Assembly: GCA_016709865.1 (NCBI GenBank)
Contig: JADJLX010000005.1
Coordinates: 806,001-870,000 of the forward strand
Reading direction: 5' to 3'
Length of the DNA stretch: 64,000 nucleotides
Origin: Bacteroidales bacterium
GTDB lineage: Bacteria > Bacteroidota > Bacteroidia > Bacteroidales > VadinHA17
In this document: piece by piece, positions 50,562-58,658 of the stretch
How the letters are laid out: each line of letters opens with the position of its first letter
Position numbering within the stretch: position 1 is the first letter of the stretch
The notes under the pieces: model-generated
Database searches by the model: none
Told to the model about the DNA's origin: nothing
Seen by the model: the letters and a program-made list of their open reading frames with translations, nothing else
Program-made: the position numbers and the translations under genes

Positions 50562-50631
50562 GAAGACCGAAGACGGAAGACCGAAGAATGAAATCGGCAA
50601 TCCAAAATCCACAATCCGAAATCCGCAACCG
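50562..50631. repeat. two heptamer tandem arrays, units GAAGACC and nnAATCC
   Basis: Four 7-base units near GAAGACC (50562-50589), one irregular unit, then at least four units of nnAATCC (GCAATCC, AAAATCC, ACAATCC, GAAATCC; 50597-50624) and a degenerate fifth. The following bases contain the decamer CTCGGCGAAG also present at 46290-46299. Confidence 0.82.
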
Positions 50632-50671
50632 AGCCGAAGGCGAGCTCGGCGAAGCCAATCCGAAATTCTTC

Positions 50672-51634
50672 CTAAGCCATTGGGTATTTGAACAGCGGAG
50701 TACCTTTCAGAGCTTTCTCTTTCATCATCTGGACTTCTTCCTTTTTTAAAGGAGCAAGATTATCAGAGACTTTTAGTGCAATTTTAAACAAGTTTTCGTC
50801 ACCGGGGGGTACTGCAGCAGTAACCGGATGTGAAAGAGTAAATCGCAATCCCATCCTTATATCTTCCTGATCTGTGAGTGGTTCATACCAGCATTTCGGG
50901 TATTTTGTACGGTCAGCACCCTCTTTCCATGGACCAGCTGCCATCGCTTTAAGAGCAAGGATACCCATCTTTTTTTCCTTTGCCCGTTCCAAAACCTGAG
51001 GGCCAAAATTTCCGGCGTTCCATGTGGTATAATTTATCGGAAAGAGTATTGTATCAAAATCAAAACGGTCCATAAGAGCCATAGCCGCTTCAACTGAGTG
51101 AGCTGAGAATCCGAGGAAACGAACTTTACCTTCAGCCTTTGCCTCTTTAAATGTTTCTATAGCACCGCCAGGAGCAAAAATTGTGTCCACATCTTTAAGG
51201 TTTGTTACCGCATGCAACTGGTAGAGATCAAAATGGTCGGTACGCAGATTCTTCAACGATTGCTCAAGTTCCTGACGGGATTCATTTTTTGTCCGTTTGC
51301 CGGTTTTGCAGGCTAAGAATACATTTTTTCTGAAAGGCTCAAGAGCAGGTCCTAATTTTACTTCAGCATCGCCATACGATGGGGCAACATCAAAATAGTT
51401 GATTCCATAATCAATAGCCTGCTTAACACGTTCAGATGCTTCCTCCGGAGTAGCATCCCTTACAACAATACCACCAAATCCGATCATAGAAAGCATCTCA
51501 CCTGTCCGGCCCAGTGACCTCTTTTCAATTTTTCCCGGAACAGAATTCCTTGTAATTCCTGACAGATCTGCACGAAAAAGGCTCAACGCTGGTGCAGCAA
51601 TTGCCGTTGTTTTAATGAAATCACGTCTTTTCAT
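50672..51634 (-). CDS. aldo/keto reductase with Tat signal
   Basis: 320 residues starting M-K-R-R-D-F-I-K, a twin-arginine signal, then the aldo/keto reductase barrel. Catalytic tetrad: Asp in Y-F-D-V-A-P-S-Y (with Tyr), Lys in L-A-C-K-T-G and His in L-Y-Q-L-H-A. NADPH-dependent reduction of carbonyls is the family's function. Export through Tat in a folded, cofactor-loaded state is common for such paralogues in Bacteroidota. The substrate is unknown. A C-terminal 4Fe-4S domain is not present. Confidence 0.87.
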   Translation of the reverse strand: MKRRDFIKTTAIAAPALSLFRADLSGITRNSVPGKIEKRSLGRTGEMLSMIGFGGIVVRDATPEEASERVKQAIDYGINYFDVAPSYGDAEVKLGPALEPFRKNVFLACKTGKRTKNESRQELEQSLKNLRTDHFDLYQLHAVTNLKDVDTIFAPGGAIETFKEAKAEGKVRFLGFSAHSVEAAMALMDRFDFDTILFPINYTTWNAGNFGPQVLERAKEKKMGILALKAMAAGPWKEGADRTKYPKCWYEPLTDQEDIRMGLRFTLSHPVTAAVPPGDENLFKIALKVSDNLAPLKKEEVQMMKEKALKGTPLFKYPMA

Positions 51635-51646
51635 ATTGATAAGTAT

Positions 51647-51728
51647 TTAACCACAAAGATACACAAAGTACGCTCAAAGGACACAAAGTAAAACGAAGAA
51701 TGTAAGCTCTTTGTGACCTTTGTGATTA
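51647..51728. repeat. palindromic intergenic repeat (TTAACCACAAAG family), copy 3
   Basis: Left end TTAACCACAAAG (51647-51658), right end CTTTGTGATTA (51718-51728, one mismatch to the complement), with internal ACACAAAG and CTTTGTGACC repeats. It sits eight bases after the stop of the SusD-like gene and 12 bases upstream of the aldo/keto reductase gene. Confidence 0.78.
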
Positions 51729-51736
51729 CGGATTTC

Positions 51737-53467
51737 CTACCGGTTCTGGATAAGCTTTCCCTGGCTCAGGTCTATCTGGACTTTTGGGATAGGATATGTA
51801 ACATCTTCAGGACCCACGATAGCAGAGCCGTACATTGACCTGCCCCAGGGCATTGTCTTCTCATAGGCTAATACCCGGTTAAGCTCTGTTACAGTAATTC
51901 CCCACCTGTTAAGATCAAACCACCGGTGTCCTTCCATTCCCAGTTCAAGTTTTCTTTCCATTCGAATAGCATACCTTGCCTGATCCTTACCTGTGAAGGA
52001 AGGATATAAGGATATTACATAGTTGGCGGCCGGGGTAACACCATCTGCCTCTTTGACAAATCCGTCGGGATTTGCAGCCCTTGAACGCACAAAATTAATA
52101 TTAGTTAGTGCACCATCAAGGTCACCTGTTTCTATCTGGCATTCAGCAAGAAGCAACAACAGATCAGCATAACGTATCATGCGGTATCCGTTTGCTGTCC
52201 AGCCCGATGTCCAGTTACCAGTTTCAGTATATTTTCCTTCCTGAGATTTCTTATATACTTGTTTTTTAGGACTGTACGGACCTGCATAAGACTGATCGCG
52301 TAACCAGTCGGACCCTGTATGTAATCCCCAATCCCAATATGGAATACCTCTTCTTCCCACAGACCAGTCAAGTCTTGGATCAAGAGGACCTGTATCTTCA
52401 GTGAAAGGATCAGTAGGTCTTAATCCCTGATCGCTCTTCACAGGGTCATAATTATAAGTATTGTCAGGTAAAGGCAACCCTCCAAAGGTTCTGAATGAAT
52501 TTACAAACTCCTGTGTAGGCTGAAAGAATCCACAGCATCCTCCCGGAGAGCCGGCCGACTTATAGGGAAAGTTAAGAACCTCTCCGTATCCGCCATTCCA
52601 GCCTCCTGAGCCGTCATTAACCGAATATTGAACAGTATATACAGCTTCAATGCCATTACGGTTTTCAATATCAAAAATCTCTCCATATGTCGGAGCAAGT
52701 CCAATAGCAGAGCCATCTGGTTTTGTTCCGTTTTTTGCTTCTGAAAGAAGGGGAAGAGCTCCTGAATAATCATTGAACATCTGCATTTTTGCTTTTGCAA
52801 GCAGTACTTTTGAGACTGTGCCATTGAATCTCCCTATCTGACCCATATTATCAGGCAGGGATATCCCCTCGGTAAGATCGGAAATTATTTTATTGCGTAT
52901 ATCAGTTTTATTAGTTACACTATCCATAATTGTGTTTTCATCTATATATGGTATCTTCTTCCACATTCGCCAGGCCTCAAAGTGATACCAGCCACGAAGT
53001 GTTTTTGCCTGTTTGAGGAACAATTCTGCCTGAGAACTGGTTATTGTCTCTTTCATAATAGCCAGTTCGATAACACTAACAGCAGTGTTGCATCTCGATA
53101 TTGCCTCATAGACCTCTCGCCACTTAACATTGAGGTACCCGCCTGACCATTGGTTAGCACTCTCCGAAAACGTTTGAATAGCACTTACATCATAATTGGA
53201 ATCGCCTGCATCGGCACCCTTGTTTCCAATCATCCCACGGATATCACCATAAAGCCAGTTTGATGATGCAGATTCCCAACCAAATCCTTCAGTTACTCCG
53301 TCAAGCATTGAATATGCTCCAATCAGCAATGCGTTGATACCCTTTTCATTAGCAAGTATACTATTGTTCAGTTCGCCCCTGGTATCAATATTCAGAAAAT
53401 CTTCCGAGCAATTAAACTGAATTGACACTAATAATATAAATATGAAGAGAATAACTTTGTTTTTCAT
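51737..53467 (-). CDS. RagB/SusD-family glycan-binding lipoprotein, orphan copy
   Basis: 576 residues with lipoprotein signal (cysteine near residue 20, F-N-C-S-E-D-F-L-N-I). SusD fold: TPR-type helices in the first half, then the RagB/SusD C-terminal region (Y-R-M-I-R-Y-A-D-L-L-L-L-L-A-E-C, and R-W-F-D-L-N-R-W-G). It binds extracellular glycan or peptide and passes it to a SusC channel. No SusC gene is adjacent; it is most similar to the SusD at 58659-60392, sharing long near-identical stretches, so it is a duplicate without its transporter. It might pair with the SusC at 60411. Confidence 0.9.
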   Translation of the reverse strand: MKNKVILFIFILLVSIQFNCSEDFLNIDTRGELNNSILANEKGINALLIGAYSMLDGVTEGFGWESASSNWLYGDIRGMIGNKGADAGDSNYDVSAIQTFSESANQWSGGYLNVKWREVYEAISRCNTAVSVIELAIMKETITSSQAELFLKQAKTLRGWYHFEAWRMWKKIPYIDENTIMDSVTNKTDIRNKIISDLTEGISLPDNMGQIGRFNGTVSKVLLAKAKMQMFNDYSGALPLLSEAKNGTKPDGSAIGLAPTYGEIFDIENRNGIEAVYTVQYSVNDGSGGWNGGYGEVLNFPYKSAGSPGGCCGFFQPTQEFVNSFRTFGGLPLPDNTYNYDPVKSDQGLRPTDPFTEDTGPLDPRLDWSVGRRGIPYWDWGLHTGSDWLRDQSYAGPYSPKKQVYKKSQEGKYTETGNWTSGWTANGYRMIRYADLLLLLAECQIETGDLDGALTNINFVRSRAANPDGFVKEADGVTPAANYVISLYPSFTGKDQARYAIRMERKLELGMEGHRWFDLNRWGITVTELNRVLAYEKTMPWGRSMYGSAIVGPEDVTYPIPKVQIDLSQGKLIQNR

Positions 53468-53690
53468 ATTTTTTCGAAGAGAAGTAAATTTACAATATTT
53501 TCTTCAGACTCTTTTTTAAATGAGTATGGCAATTGGTAATAATTTAGATTCTATTTGACTAAAAATATGGTGGTCTTAAAAGTTAAATTCTGACTTTTCT
53601 GAATGGAAAGCATCAATATATCATTCATGCTCAGCCCCGTAGATCACTTGCTATCACTATTCTGACGTAAAAAAACCTTTAAGCAATTCC

Positions 53691-53755
53691 GGCCCCCCCG
53701 GGGGCCCGGCCCCCCCCCCGGGGGGGGGACAGCCGAATCTGGGTTTGGGGGGGGG
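53691..53755. repeat. homopolymer-rich GC palindrome
   Basis: C7G5C3 and C11G9 blocks form a near-perfect GC palindrome at 53691-53728, followed by a nine-G tract at 53747-53755. A strong hairpin and possible G-quadruplex-forming sequence, or an artefact of assembly. Confidence 0.6.
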
Positions 53756-53758
53756 AAA

Positions 53759-53819
53759 GAAGTGGCGATTCGTGTTGTAAATTTCATATGTCAGTAATTT
53801 TTCTACGAATCGCCACTTC
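53759..53819. repeat. 15-base perfect inverted repeat
   Basis: GAAGTGGCGATTCGT at 53759-53773 is exactly complementary to ACGAATCGCCACTTC at 53805-53819, with a 31-base AT-rich loop. It is followed by AGCGAGGGATC (53826-53836), shared with 48568-48578 in reverse. Confidence 0.8.
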
Positions 53820-53922
53820 GAGCGATAGCGAGGGATCTCAGTGCTTAAGCAGGATTGATACAAATTTGCATTTCGGATGCTCAAATTTATTATATCTTTA
53901 GGAGTCTATATAAGCTTAAGAT

Positions 53923-54444
53923 ATGAAAATCAACTTCTTAATATTCATTACATTAATAACTTTAACTTCCTGTCTCAATCAGGGAACTGACAATTCGGAA
54001 AGAACATTAAAAAAACTAAAAGAGAGGGTCATTTCGATTTCAGAAGATTATGTCAGGACATCCCTCAGTAATACAAAAAAAACTGTTTCTCAAAATGGAA
54101 CAATAACGATTGGTGATAGTCTTAAACGATACATTATAGACCCCTCTAAAATATTTACAGGATATATTGATGACGACCTCACCACTGATGCAATTGTAAC
54201 AGTCATTTCTTTCAAGGGAGATTATCTGGATCTGATTGAGCATTTGATAATATTAAACACTAACGGCAAGTTAATGTTAATCAGATCGATAGAATCTGAT
54301 ATGACGATATTAAAGTTAGACAACAGGATTATTACTGCGGAATTGCCGACCCGTCCAAGAACTTCTCCCCTGTTCTATTGCTCCTCATGCAGGGAAATAG
54401 TTAATTATGAATTCAAAGACGGGGATCTAATCAGAAAAAAATAG
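53923..54444 (+). CDS. hypothetical lipoprotein, 173 aa
   Basis: A lipoprotein signal is present (cysteine near residue 17, T-S-C-L-N). The remainder is mixed with acidic and hydrophobic strands (I-D-D-D-L-T-T-D-A-I-V-T-V-I-S-F) and a late C-S-S-C motif (near residue 153). I do not recognise a family. It is convergent with the FISUMP gene, 10 bases apart. The protein is presumably anchored in the envelope. Confidence 0.68.
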   Translation: MKINFLIFITLITLTSCLNQGTDNSERTLKKLKERVISISEDYVRTSLSNTKKTVSQNGTITIGDSLKRYIIDPSKIFTGYIDDDLTTDAIVTVISFKGDYLDLIEHLIILNTNGKLMLIRSIESDMTILKLDNRIITAELPTRPRTSPLFYCSSCREIVNYEFKDGDLIRKK

Positions 54445-54454
54445 AAAGTAACTT

Positions 54455-55117
54455 CTAATCCTTCAGGCACCTCACAGAAAAGCCACTCTTCACATTCTCC
54501 CTGCCTCTGTAAACCTGACTGCTATTGAAATATAGGCCACGGTTCCAGGCTTCTATGTTTCTGGTGCTGGTAGATGACCACCATACAGCAAAATTATTGC
54601 TGAAATCAGGAAAATCACCATTATAAATACGCATACCACCCGGCAAGGCTGTGAAACCATATTCATTGGTGCCAACATAGTCGGGGTTTTTCCAAACTCC
54701 AAGGTCTGACTCTTTCAGTTTAGCTCCAGCGAGGGCAGGATCACCAAGTGAGGAAATCATAGCCGCCCATTCCTCGTCAGTTGGCACATGCCATCCCTTT
54801 GGGCATAATTTCCTGGTATTCACTGTATACCAATTATACAATGCACCGTAGATCTCTTTATTTTCAGGGTCATTATTTAACCAGCAAAAAGCCGGGGTTT
54901 TCAATGCCGCCCAGACCTCTGCATCTTTGACGAGAGGAATTTGAGTGCCATCATTAAATTTGGTACTCCTCAGATTATCAAAAAACCAAATCTGATTCCC
55001 GATCTTTACTGTGGAATAAATATTCCCTTCAATGTCTTTAACTATCTGGGCATTTATGTCTGACAACCTTAAAATATAAGAGAGCAGTATCAATATTAAA
55101 ACATGATTTTTCAACAT
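54455..55117 (-). CDS. FISUMP-domain secreted protein
   Basis: 220 residues with a signal peptide (about 1-23). The body is the Fibrobacter succinogenes major paralogous (FISUMP) domain: V-K-I-G-N-Q-I-W-F-F-D-N-L, Y-N-W-Y-T-V-N...C-P-K-G-W-H-V-P-T-D-E-E-W and a terminal G-F-S-V-R-C-L-K-D. The domain is widespread in secreted proteins of Bacteroidota and Fibrobacter, and its role is not established. It follows the FG-GAP/ASPIC gene by seven bases. Confidence 0.88.
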   Translation of the reverse strand: MLKNHVLILILLSYILRLSDINAQIVKDIEGNIYSTVKIGNQIWFFDNLRSTKFNDGTQIPLVKDAEVWAALKTPAFCWLNNDPENKEIYGALYNWYTVNTRKLCPKGWHVPTDEEWAAMISSLGDPALAGAKLKESDLGVWKNPDYVGTNEYGFTALPGGMRIYNGDFPDFSNNFAVWWSSTSTRNIEAWNRGLYFNSSQVYRGRENVKSGFSVRCLKD

Positions 55118-55124
55118 CTCAATC

Positions 55125-58100
55125 CTATTTGTTTAGTTCAAACACTTTTGCATTTGCCCTGTTAAACCCTGCAACCACAAGTGATGTATCTCCTTTAAAA
55201 TAAAGCAACGACTCTACCATTCCCTGCAGAAGCAATCCGCTTTCAGATGCAGGGAGCACATTAAAACATGAAATGCCATTTTCCTGTTTTTTCCCTTTAT
55301 TTAACAATACAAGTCCTTTATTCGAATCAAAATAACCTGTCGCCAGATCATAGGAATAATCGTTTCCGCCAAGGATAAGATCAGGCCAATTATCTCCGTT
55401 AATATCTTCAACAAGTATTTTTTTCAGGGGAGAGACCTGAACACTAACCGGCAGCTTTTCCCATCTGAAACTATTCTGGTCATTCCAGATGATATAACTT
55501 GAGGAAGTGTTTATATCGAGGCTGAATTCAAGTCTCTGCATCATGTTTGCATTGAGTATACTATTTTTATCTGCGTAACTAAAAGCAGTATACTCCCTGT
55601 GCATATTAAGGAAATAGGAAGACTGAGCCCATAATTCATCCAGATAATTTACAGGATACTCTTTCATTTCACCATTTTTATCATTCCAATATCCAGTCAT
55701 TACAGGATCAATAGTACCATCCATGTCGAGATCGATTGCATAAAGATTCATCGGATAACTACTATTAACAGTGAACCTGTGATTATTCCCGAGATTTCCT
55801 GCAATATAGTCATCATCACCATCCTGATCAAAATCGCCCGCAGCTACAGTGTACCAGATCCCGCGATGTGACTCCATAGCAGGCAATACTTCCGGAACAA
55901 GAGCTTTTCCATTCATGTTTTTAAGCAATACTATTGAATTCCATTCCCGCGAAACAAGAAGATCTTCCCATCCATCATTATTGTAGTCTGTCCAAACAGC
56001 ATCAGTAACCATCCCAAGGTTCAGCCTGGATGCAGAATCGACTGAAAGAGCCCCCCTGTCATTCTTTATAATCCATGAATGCGTGGCATAGGGAAACATC
56101 CCCCTTTTAATCCTTGAACCAACAAACAGATCTATATCGCCATCATTATCATAATCAAAAGGCCGTACTACGGATGCGGAAAATGGAGGAATGGGAAGTT
56201 GGGTTCTTTTAAAGGTCCCATTATTATTGAGATACAAATAGTGAACATATTCGCTTTCTGATTTATTCTCATACCCGCCAGCAAGCGCAACAACGTCATT
56301 ATCTCCATCAAGATCGATATCAAACACTGCAAGATCAGCTTCAGTGAACTCCTTTTTATTTGTCAATCCTTCAAACTGCTTCATTTCAAATCCCCGTTTA
56401 CTCCTGATCATAACAGTAGTCGGCATCGTATTTGTGGCACCGATTATCAGGTCTTCCCTGCCGTCGTTATCAATATCACCTTTCGCCATTCGGGGACCAA
56501 TCTGGGAAAACTTATGCGGAATTATTTTTTGATTAAGTATAAAATCAACATAATCAGCCTGTTGATGTGTGTATTCAAGCAAATTATCTTCAGCAATAAA
56601 CAGAGAAGCAGCTTCCGGCTGTTTTTTAGGAATTTTTTGAGCGTCTTCTCCTGTGGCTTCATCTATTTCTAATATTTGATTTGCTGTTATATTTTTCACA
56701 ACAGATATCTTACCAGTTCCCGGCCATACTACCCTTATTGAATCCACATAAGTACTCTCTGAAAGACCAAAATGAATAACCGGATCTATTGATGATGCAT
56801 AACCTCTTGTTAGAAAGTGCTCTGCATACTGAAACTTACCACCTACCCATAATTCAACCTTTGAACCGATTGCCATTGTATTGCCTTTCCTTCCAATCAG
56901 CTTTATTTTCAGAAAATTAGAGTGTTTCTTATTTTTCTCAACTGTAGTATTTTTTAAAATGAAAGCTTCATCATTCAGATTATTAACAACATAATCAAGG
57001 TCACCATCATTATCAAGATCTGAAAAAGAAGCCCCGTAAGAATAGGATGGTTTAGATGGTAACCAGTCAGTTTTTTTTACAAAACCTGAATCACCCAGAT
57101 TTTCAAAGGCAACATTTGGTATTTTAATCGCGGGAGCCATATCCATAAGCAACTGATCAGTAGCAAGAGATCCCTGTGCCTCTACTTTTATCCTTGTCCA
57201 GTCTTTATCGGTAAGATCTCTGGGAAAACCATTGGATACAATCAGATCTTTGTCGCCGTCATTATCGTAATCAGCAAATAATGGCGACCAGCTCCAGTCG
57301 GTCTGGTAGATTCCCATCATCTGGCCTGTTTCACTGAATGGAAGCATTTCGCCATTAAGAAACCCGTTATGTACGTGCAGCATATTCCTCAGGAACTGAT
57401 GTTCAAATCCAAATTTTTCATCATTTACATAGAACATGTAGCTGAAGCCATTTATTGTCTGCTTTTTCTTATAGTAAGCTTCAGGCATCATATCGAGTGT
57501 AAATATATCGAGGTTCCCATCGTTATTGATATCAGCCATATCGTCGCCCATTGATGACTTAGACTGGTATGACATATATTTACTGATCTCATTTCTGAAA
57601 GTGCCGTTTTTCTGGTTTACATAGAACAAGTCGTTTGATATAAAATCGTTTGAGACATAGATATCAGGGTAACCGTCTTTATTTACATCACCTATTGCCA
57701 GTCCAAGCCCAAATCCTTCAATTACTATTCCTGCCTGTATCGTTACATCAGTGAATGTACCGTCTCCGTTATTATGATAAAGCTTATCATTATTTATCGC
57801 ACTTCCATCAACCATTTTAGGGCGATATGCAGTATTCATCCTTTCACTTACAGTATTATTAAGAATGTAAAGGTCAAGATAACCATCAAGATCATAATCA
57901 AAGAATGCGGCATTTACCGACTGATCTTGATTTGCTATTCCGTACTTTTCTGCCATCTCTGTAAAATGAGGCTCTTTTCCATCTTTAAGACCCATATTTA
58001 CCCATAAACGGTTTTTTCGTTTTGCAGGATCAGGGTTCGCAGTAGATGTCATATAAATATCCAGTAAGCCGTCACTGTTAATATCAACAATTGTTATACT

Positions 58101-58424
58101 GCTGTACCACTGATTATTAGAGAGCCCTTCAAGATTTCCGGTAATGTCACGGAATTTTAAATTACCCTCATTAAGATAAACCCTTGGAGATACCTGGTTT
58201 CCTGCAAATACTATATCCTGAAGGCCATCATTATTCAGATCCCCTATTCCTGTACCGGCTCCATTGTAGATATATTCGTACTTCATAACATTAAAGCTGT
58301 CACTTTCAGTTATGGAATTATTGAACTCAATTCCTGTATACCCGGAATCCAACAATTCAAACCGCGGGGATTTAGAACAGGAGAAGAGGAAAGCTGTAAG
58401 TAGCAGGATAAAAGGATACCTCAT
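55125..58424 (-). CDS. FG-GAP/VCBS repeat protein with ASPIC/UnbV domain, lipoprotein
   Basis: 1099 residues. Lipoprotein signal (cysteine near residue 16, F-S-C-S-K). Most of the length is FG-GAP/VCBS-like repeats with calcium-type loops such as D-L-N-N-D-G-L-Q-D-I-V and D-Y-D-N-D-G-D-K-D-L, forming a beta-propeller. An ASPIC/UnbV domain lies near residues 500-580 (I-R-V-V-W-P-G-T-G). Genes of this type often follow SusC/SusD pairs in Bacteroidota, as here, and are thought to help bind or process the ligand at the surface. Confidence 0.88.
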   Translation of the reverse strand: MRYPFILLLTAFLFSCSKSPRFELLDSGYTGIEFNNSITESDSFNVMKYEYIYNGAGTGIGDLNNDGLQDIVFAGNQVSPRVYLNEGNLKFRDITGNLEGLSNNQWYSSITIVDINSDGLLDIYMTSTANPDPAKRKNRLWVNMGLKDGKEPHFTEMAEKYGIANQDQSVNAAFFDYDLDGYLDLYILNNTVSERMNTAYRPKMVDGSAINNDKLYHNNGDGTFTDVTIQAGIVIEGFGLGLAIGDVNKDGYPDIYVSNDFISNDLFYVNQKNGTFRNEISKYMSYQSKSSMGDDMADINNDGNLDIFTLDMMPEAYYKKKQTINGFSYMFYVNDEKFGFEHQFLRNMLHVHNGFLNGEMLPFSETGQMMGIYQTDWSWSPLFADYDNDGDKDLIVSNGFPRDLTDKDWTRIKVEAQGSLATDQLLMDMAPAIKIPNVAFENLGDSGFVKKTDWLPSKPSYSYGASFSDLDNDGDLDYVVNNLNDEAFILKNTTVEKNKKHSNFLKIKLIGRKGNTMAIGSKVELWVGGKFQYAEHFLTRGYASSIDPVIHFGLSESTYVDSIRVVWPGTGKISVVKNITANQILEIDEATGEDAQKIPKKQPEAASLFIAEDNLLEYTHQQADYVDFILNQKIIPHKFSQIGPRMAKGDIDNDGREDLIIGATNTMPTTVMIRSKRGFEMKQFEGLTNKKEFTEADLAVFDIDLDGDNDVVALAGGYENKSESEYVHYLYLNNNGTFKRTQLPIPPFSASVVRPFDYDNDGDIDLFVGSRIKRGMFPYATHSWIIKNDRGALSVDSASRLNLGMVTDAVWTDYNNDGWEDLLVSREWNSIVLLKNMNGKALVPEVLPAMESHRGIWYTVAAGDFDQDGDDDYIAGNLGNNHRFTVNSSYPMNLYAIDLDMDGTIDPVMTGYWNDKNGEMKEYPVNYLDELWAQSSYFLNMHREYTAFSYADKNSILNANMMQRLEFSLDINTSSSYIIWNDQNSFRWEKLPVSVQVSPLKKILVEDINGDNWPDLILGGNDYSYDLATGYFDSNKGLVLLNKGKKQENGISCFNVLPASESGLLLQGMVESLLYFKGDTSLVVAGFNRANAKVFELNK

Positions 58425-58478
58425 ATAGAAATAATCTTAATGCAAATTAAAATTTTCACCTCATCCGCTATTGAATGG

Positions 58479-58571
58479 CCTCACCCCAACCCCTCTCCCA
58501 AGTGAGAGGGGCTAAAGAAAAACCGAGTTCCGGCTACCCCCTTCTCTCCTGGGAGAAGGGGGCAGGGGGAA
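58479..58571. repeat. GC-rich intergenic repeat with two hairpins
   Basis: Segment of the CCTCACCCCAACCCCTCTCCC type. Hairpin CCCCTCTC (58490-58497) with GAGAGGGG (58504-58511), and CCCCCTTCTC (58537-58546) with GAGAAGGGGG (58553-58562). It is in the gap between the FG-GAP/ASPIC gene and susD. Confidence 0.8.
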
Positions 58572-58599
58572 GAGGTAATTTAACAATCCATAAAACTAT

Positions 58600-58635
58600 A
58601 AAAAAAGTGGACTACCCCAAACAGGTAGTCCACTT
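58600..58635 (-). terminator. intrinsic terminator of the SusC/SusD transcript
   Basis: Ten-base perfect stem AAGTGGACTA (58605-58614) with TAGTCCACTT (58626-58635), 11-base loop. On the minus strand the stem is followed by a T run. It lies 24 bases after the SusD stop codon. Confidence 0.8.
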
Positions 58636-58658
58636 AATAATTTATTAATACCTAAGTA

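Larger units (their letters stand above)
53468..53922. other. 455-base gene-free region with extreme GC tract
   Basis: No credible coding frame. The left part is A/T-rich and holds the promoter side of the orphan SusD. The middle has a run of C and G (53691-53728, and a G tract at 53747-53755) that stands out sharply from the AT-rich surroundings, then a perfect inverted repeat. The end is A/T-rich ahead of the next gene. Confidence 0.7.

Noticed and set aside
53759..53819. Insertion-sequence ends
   Set aside because: The inverted repeat encloses only 31 bases and no transposase or target duplication could be seen.
53657..53884. 75-residue minus-strand open frame, proline- and glycine-rich
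   Set aside because: Its central residues come from translating the GC homopolymer palindrome; no family similarity or start context.
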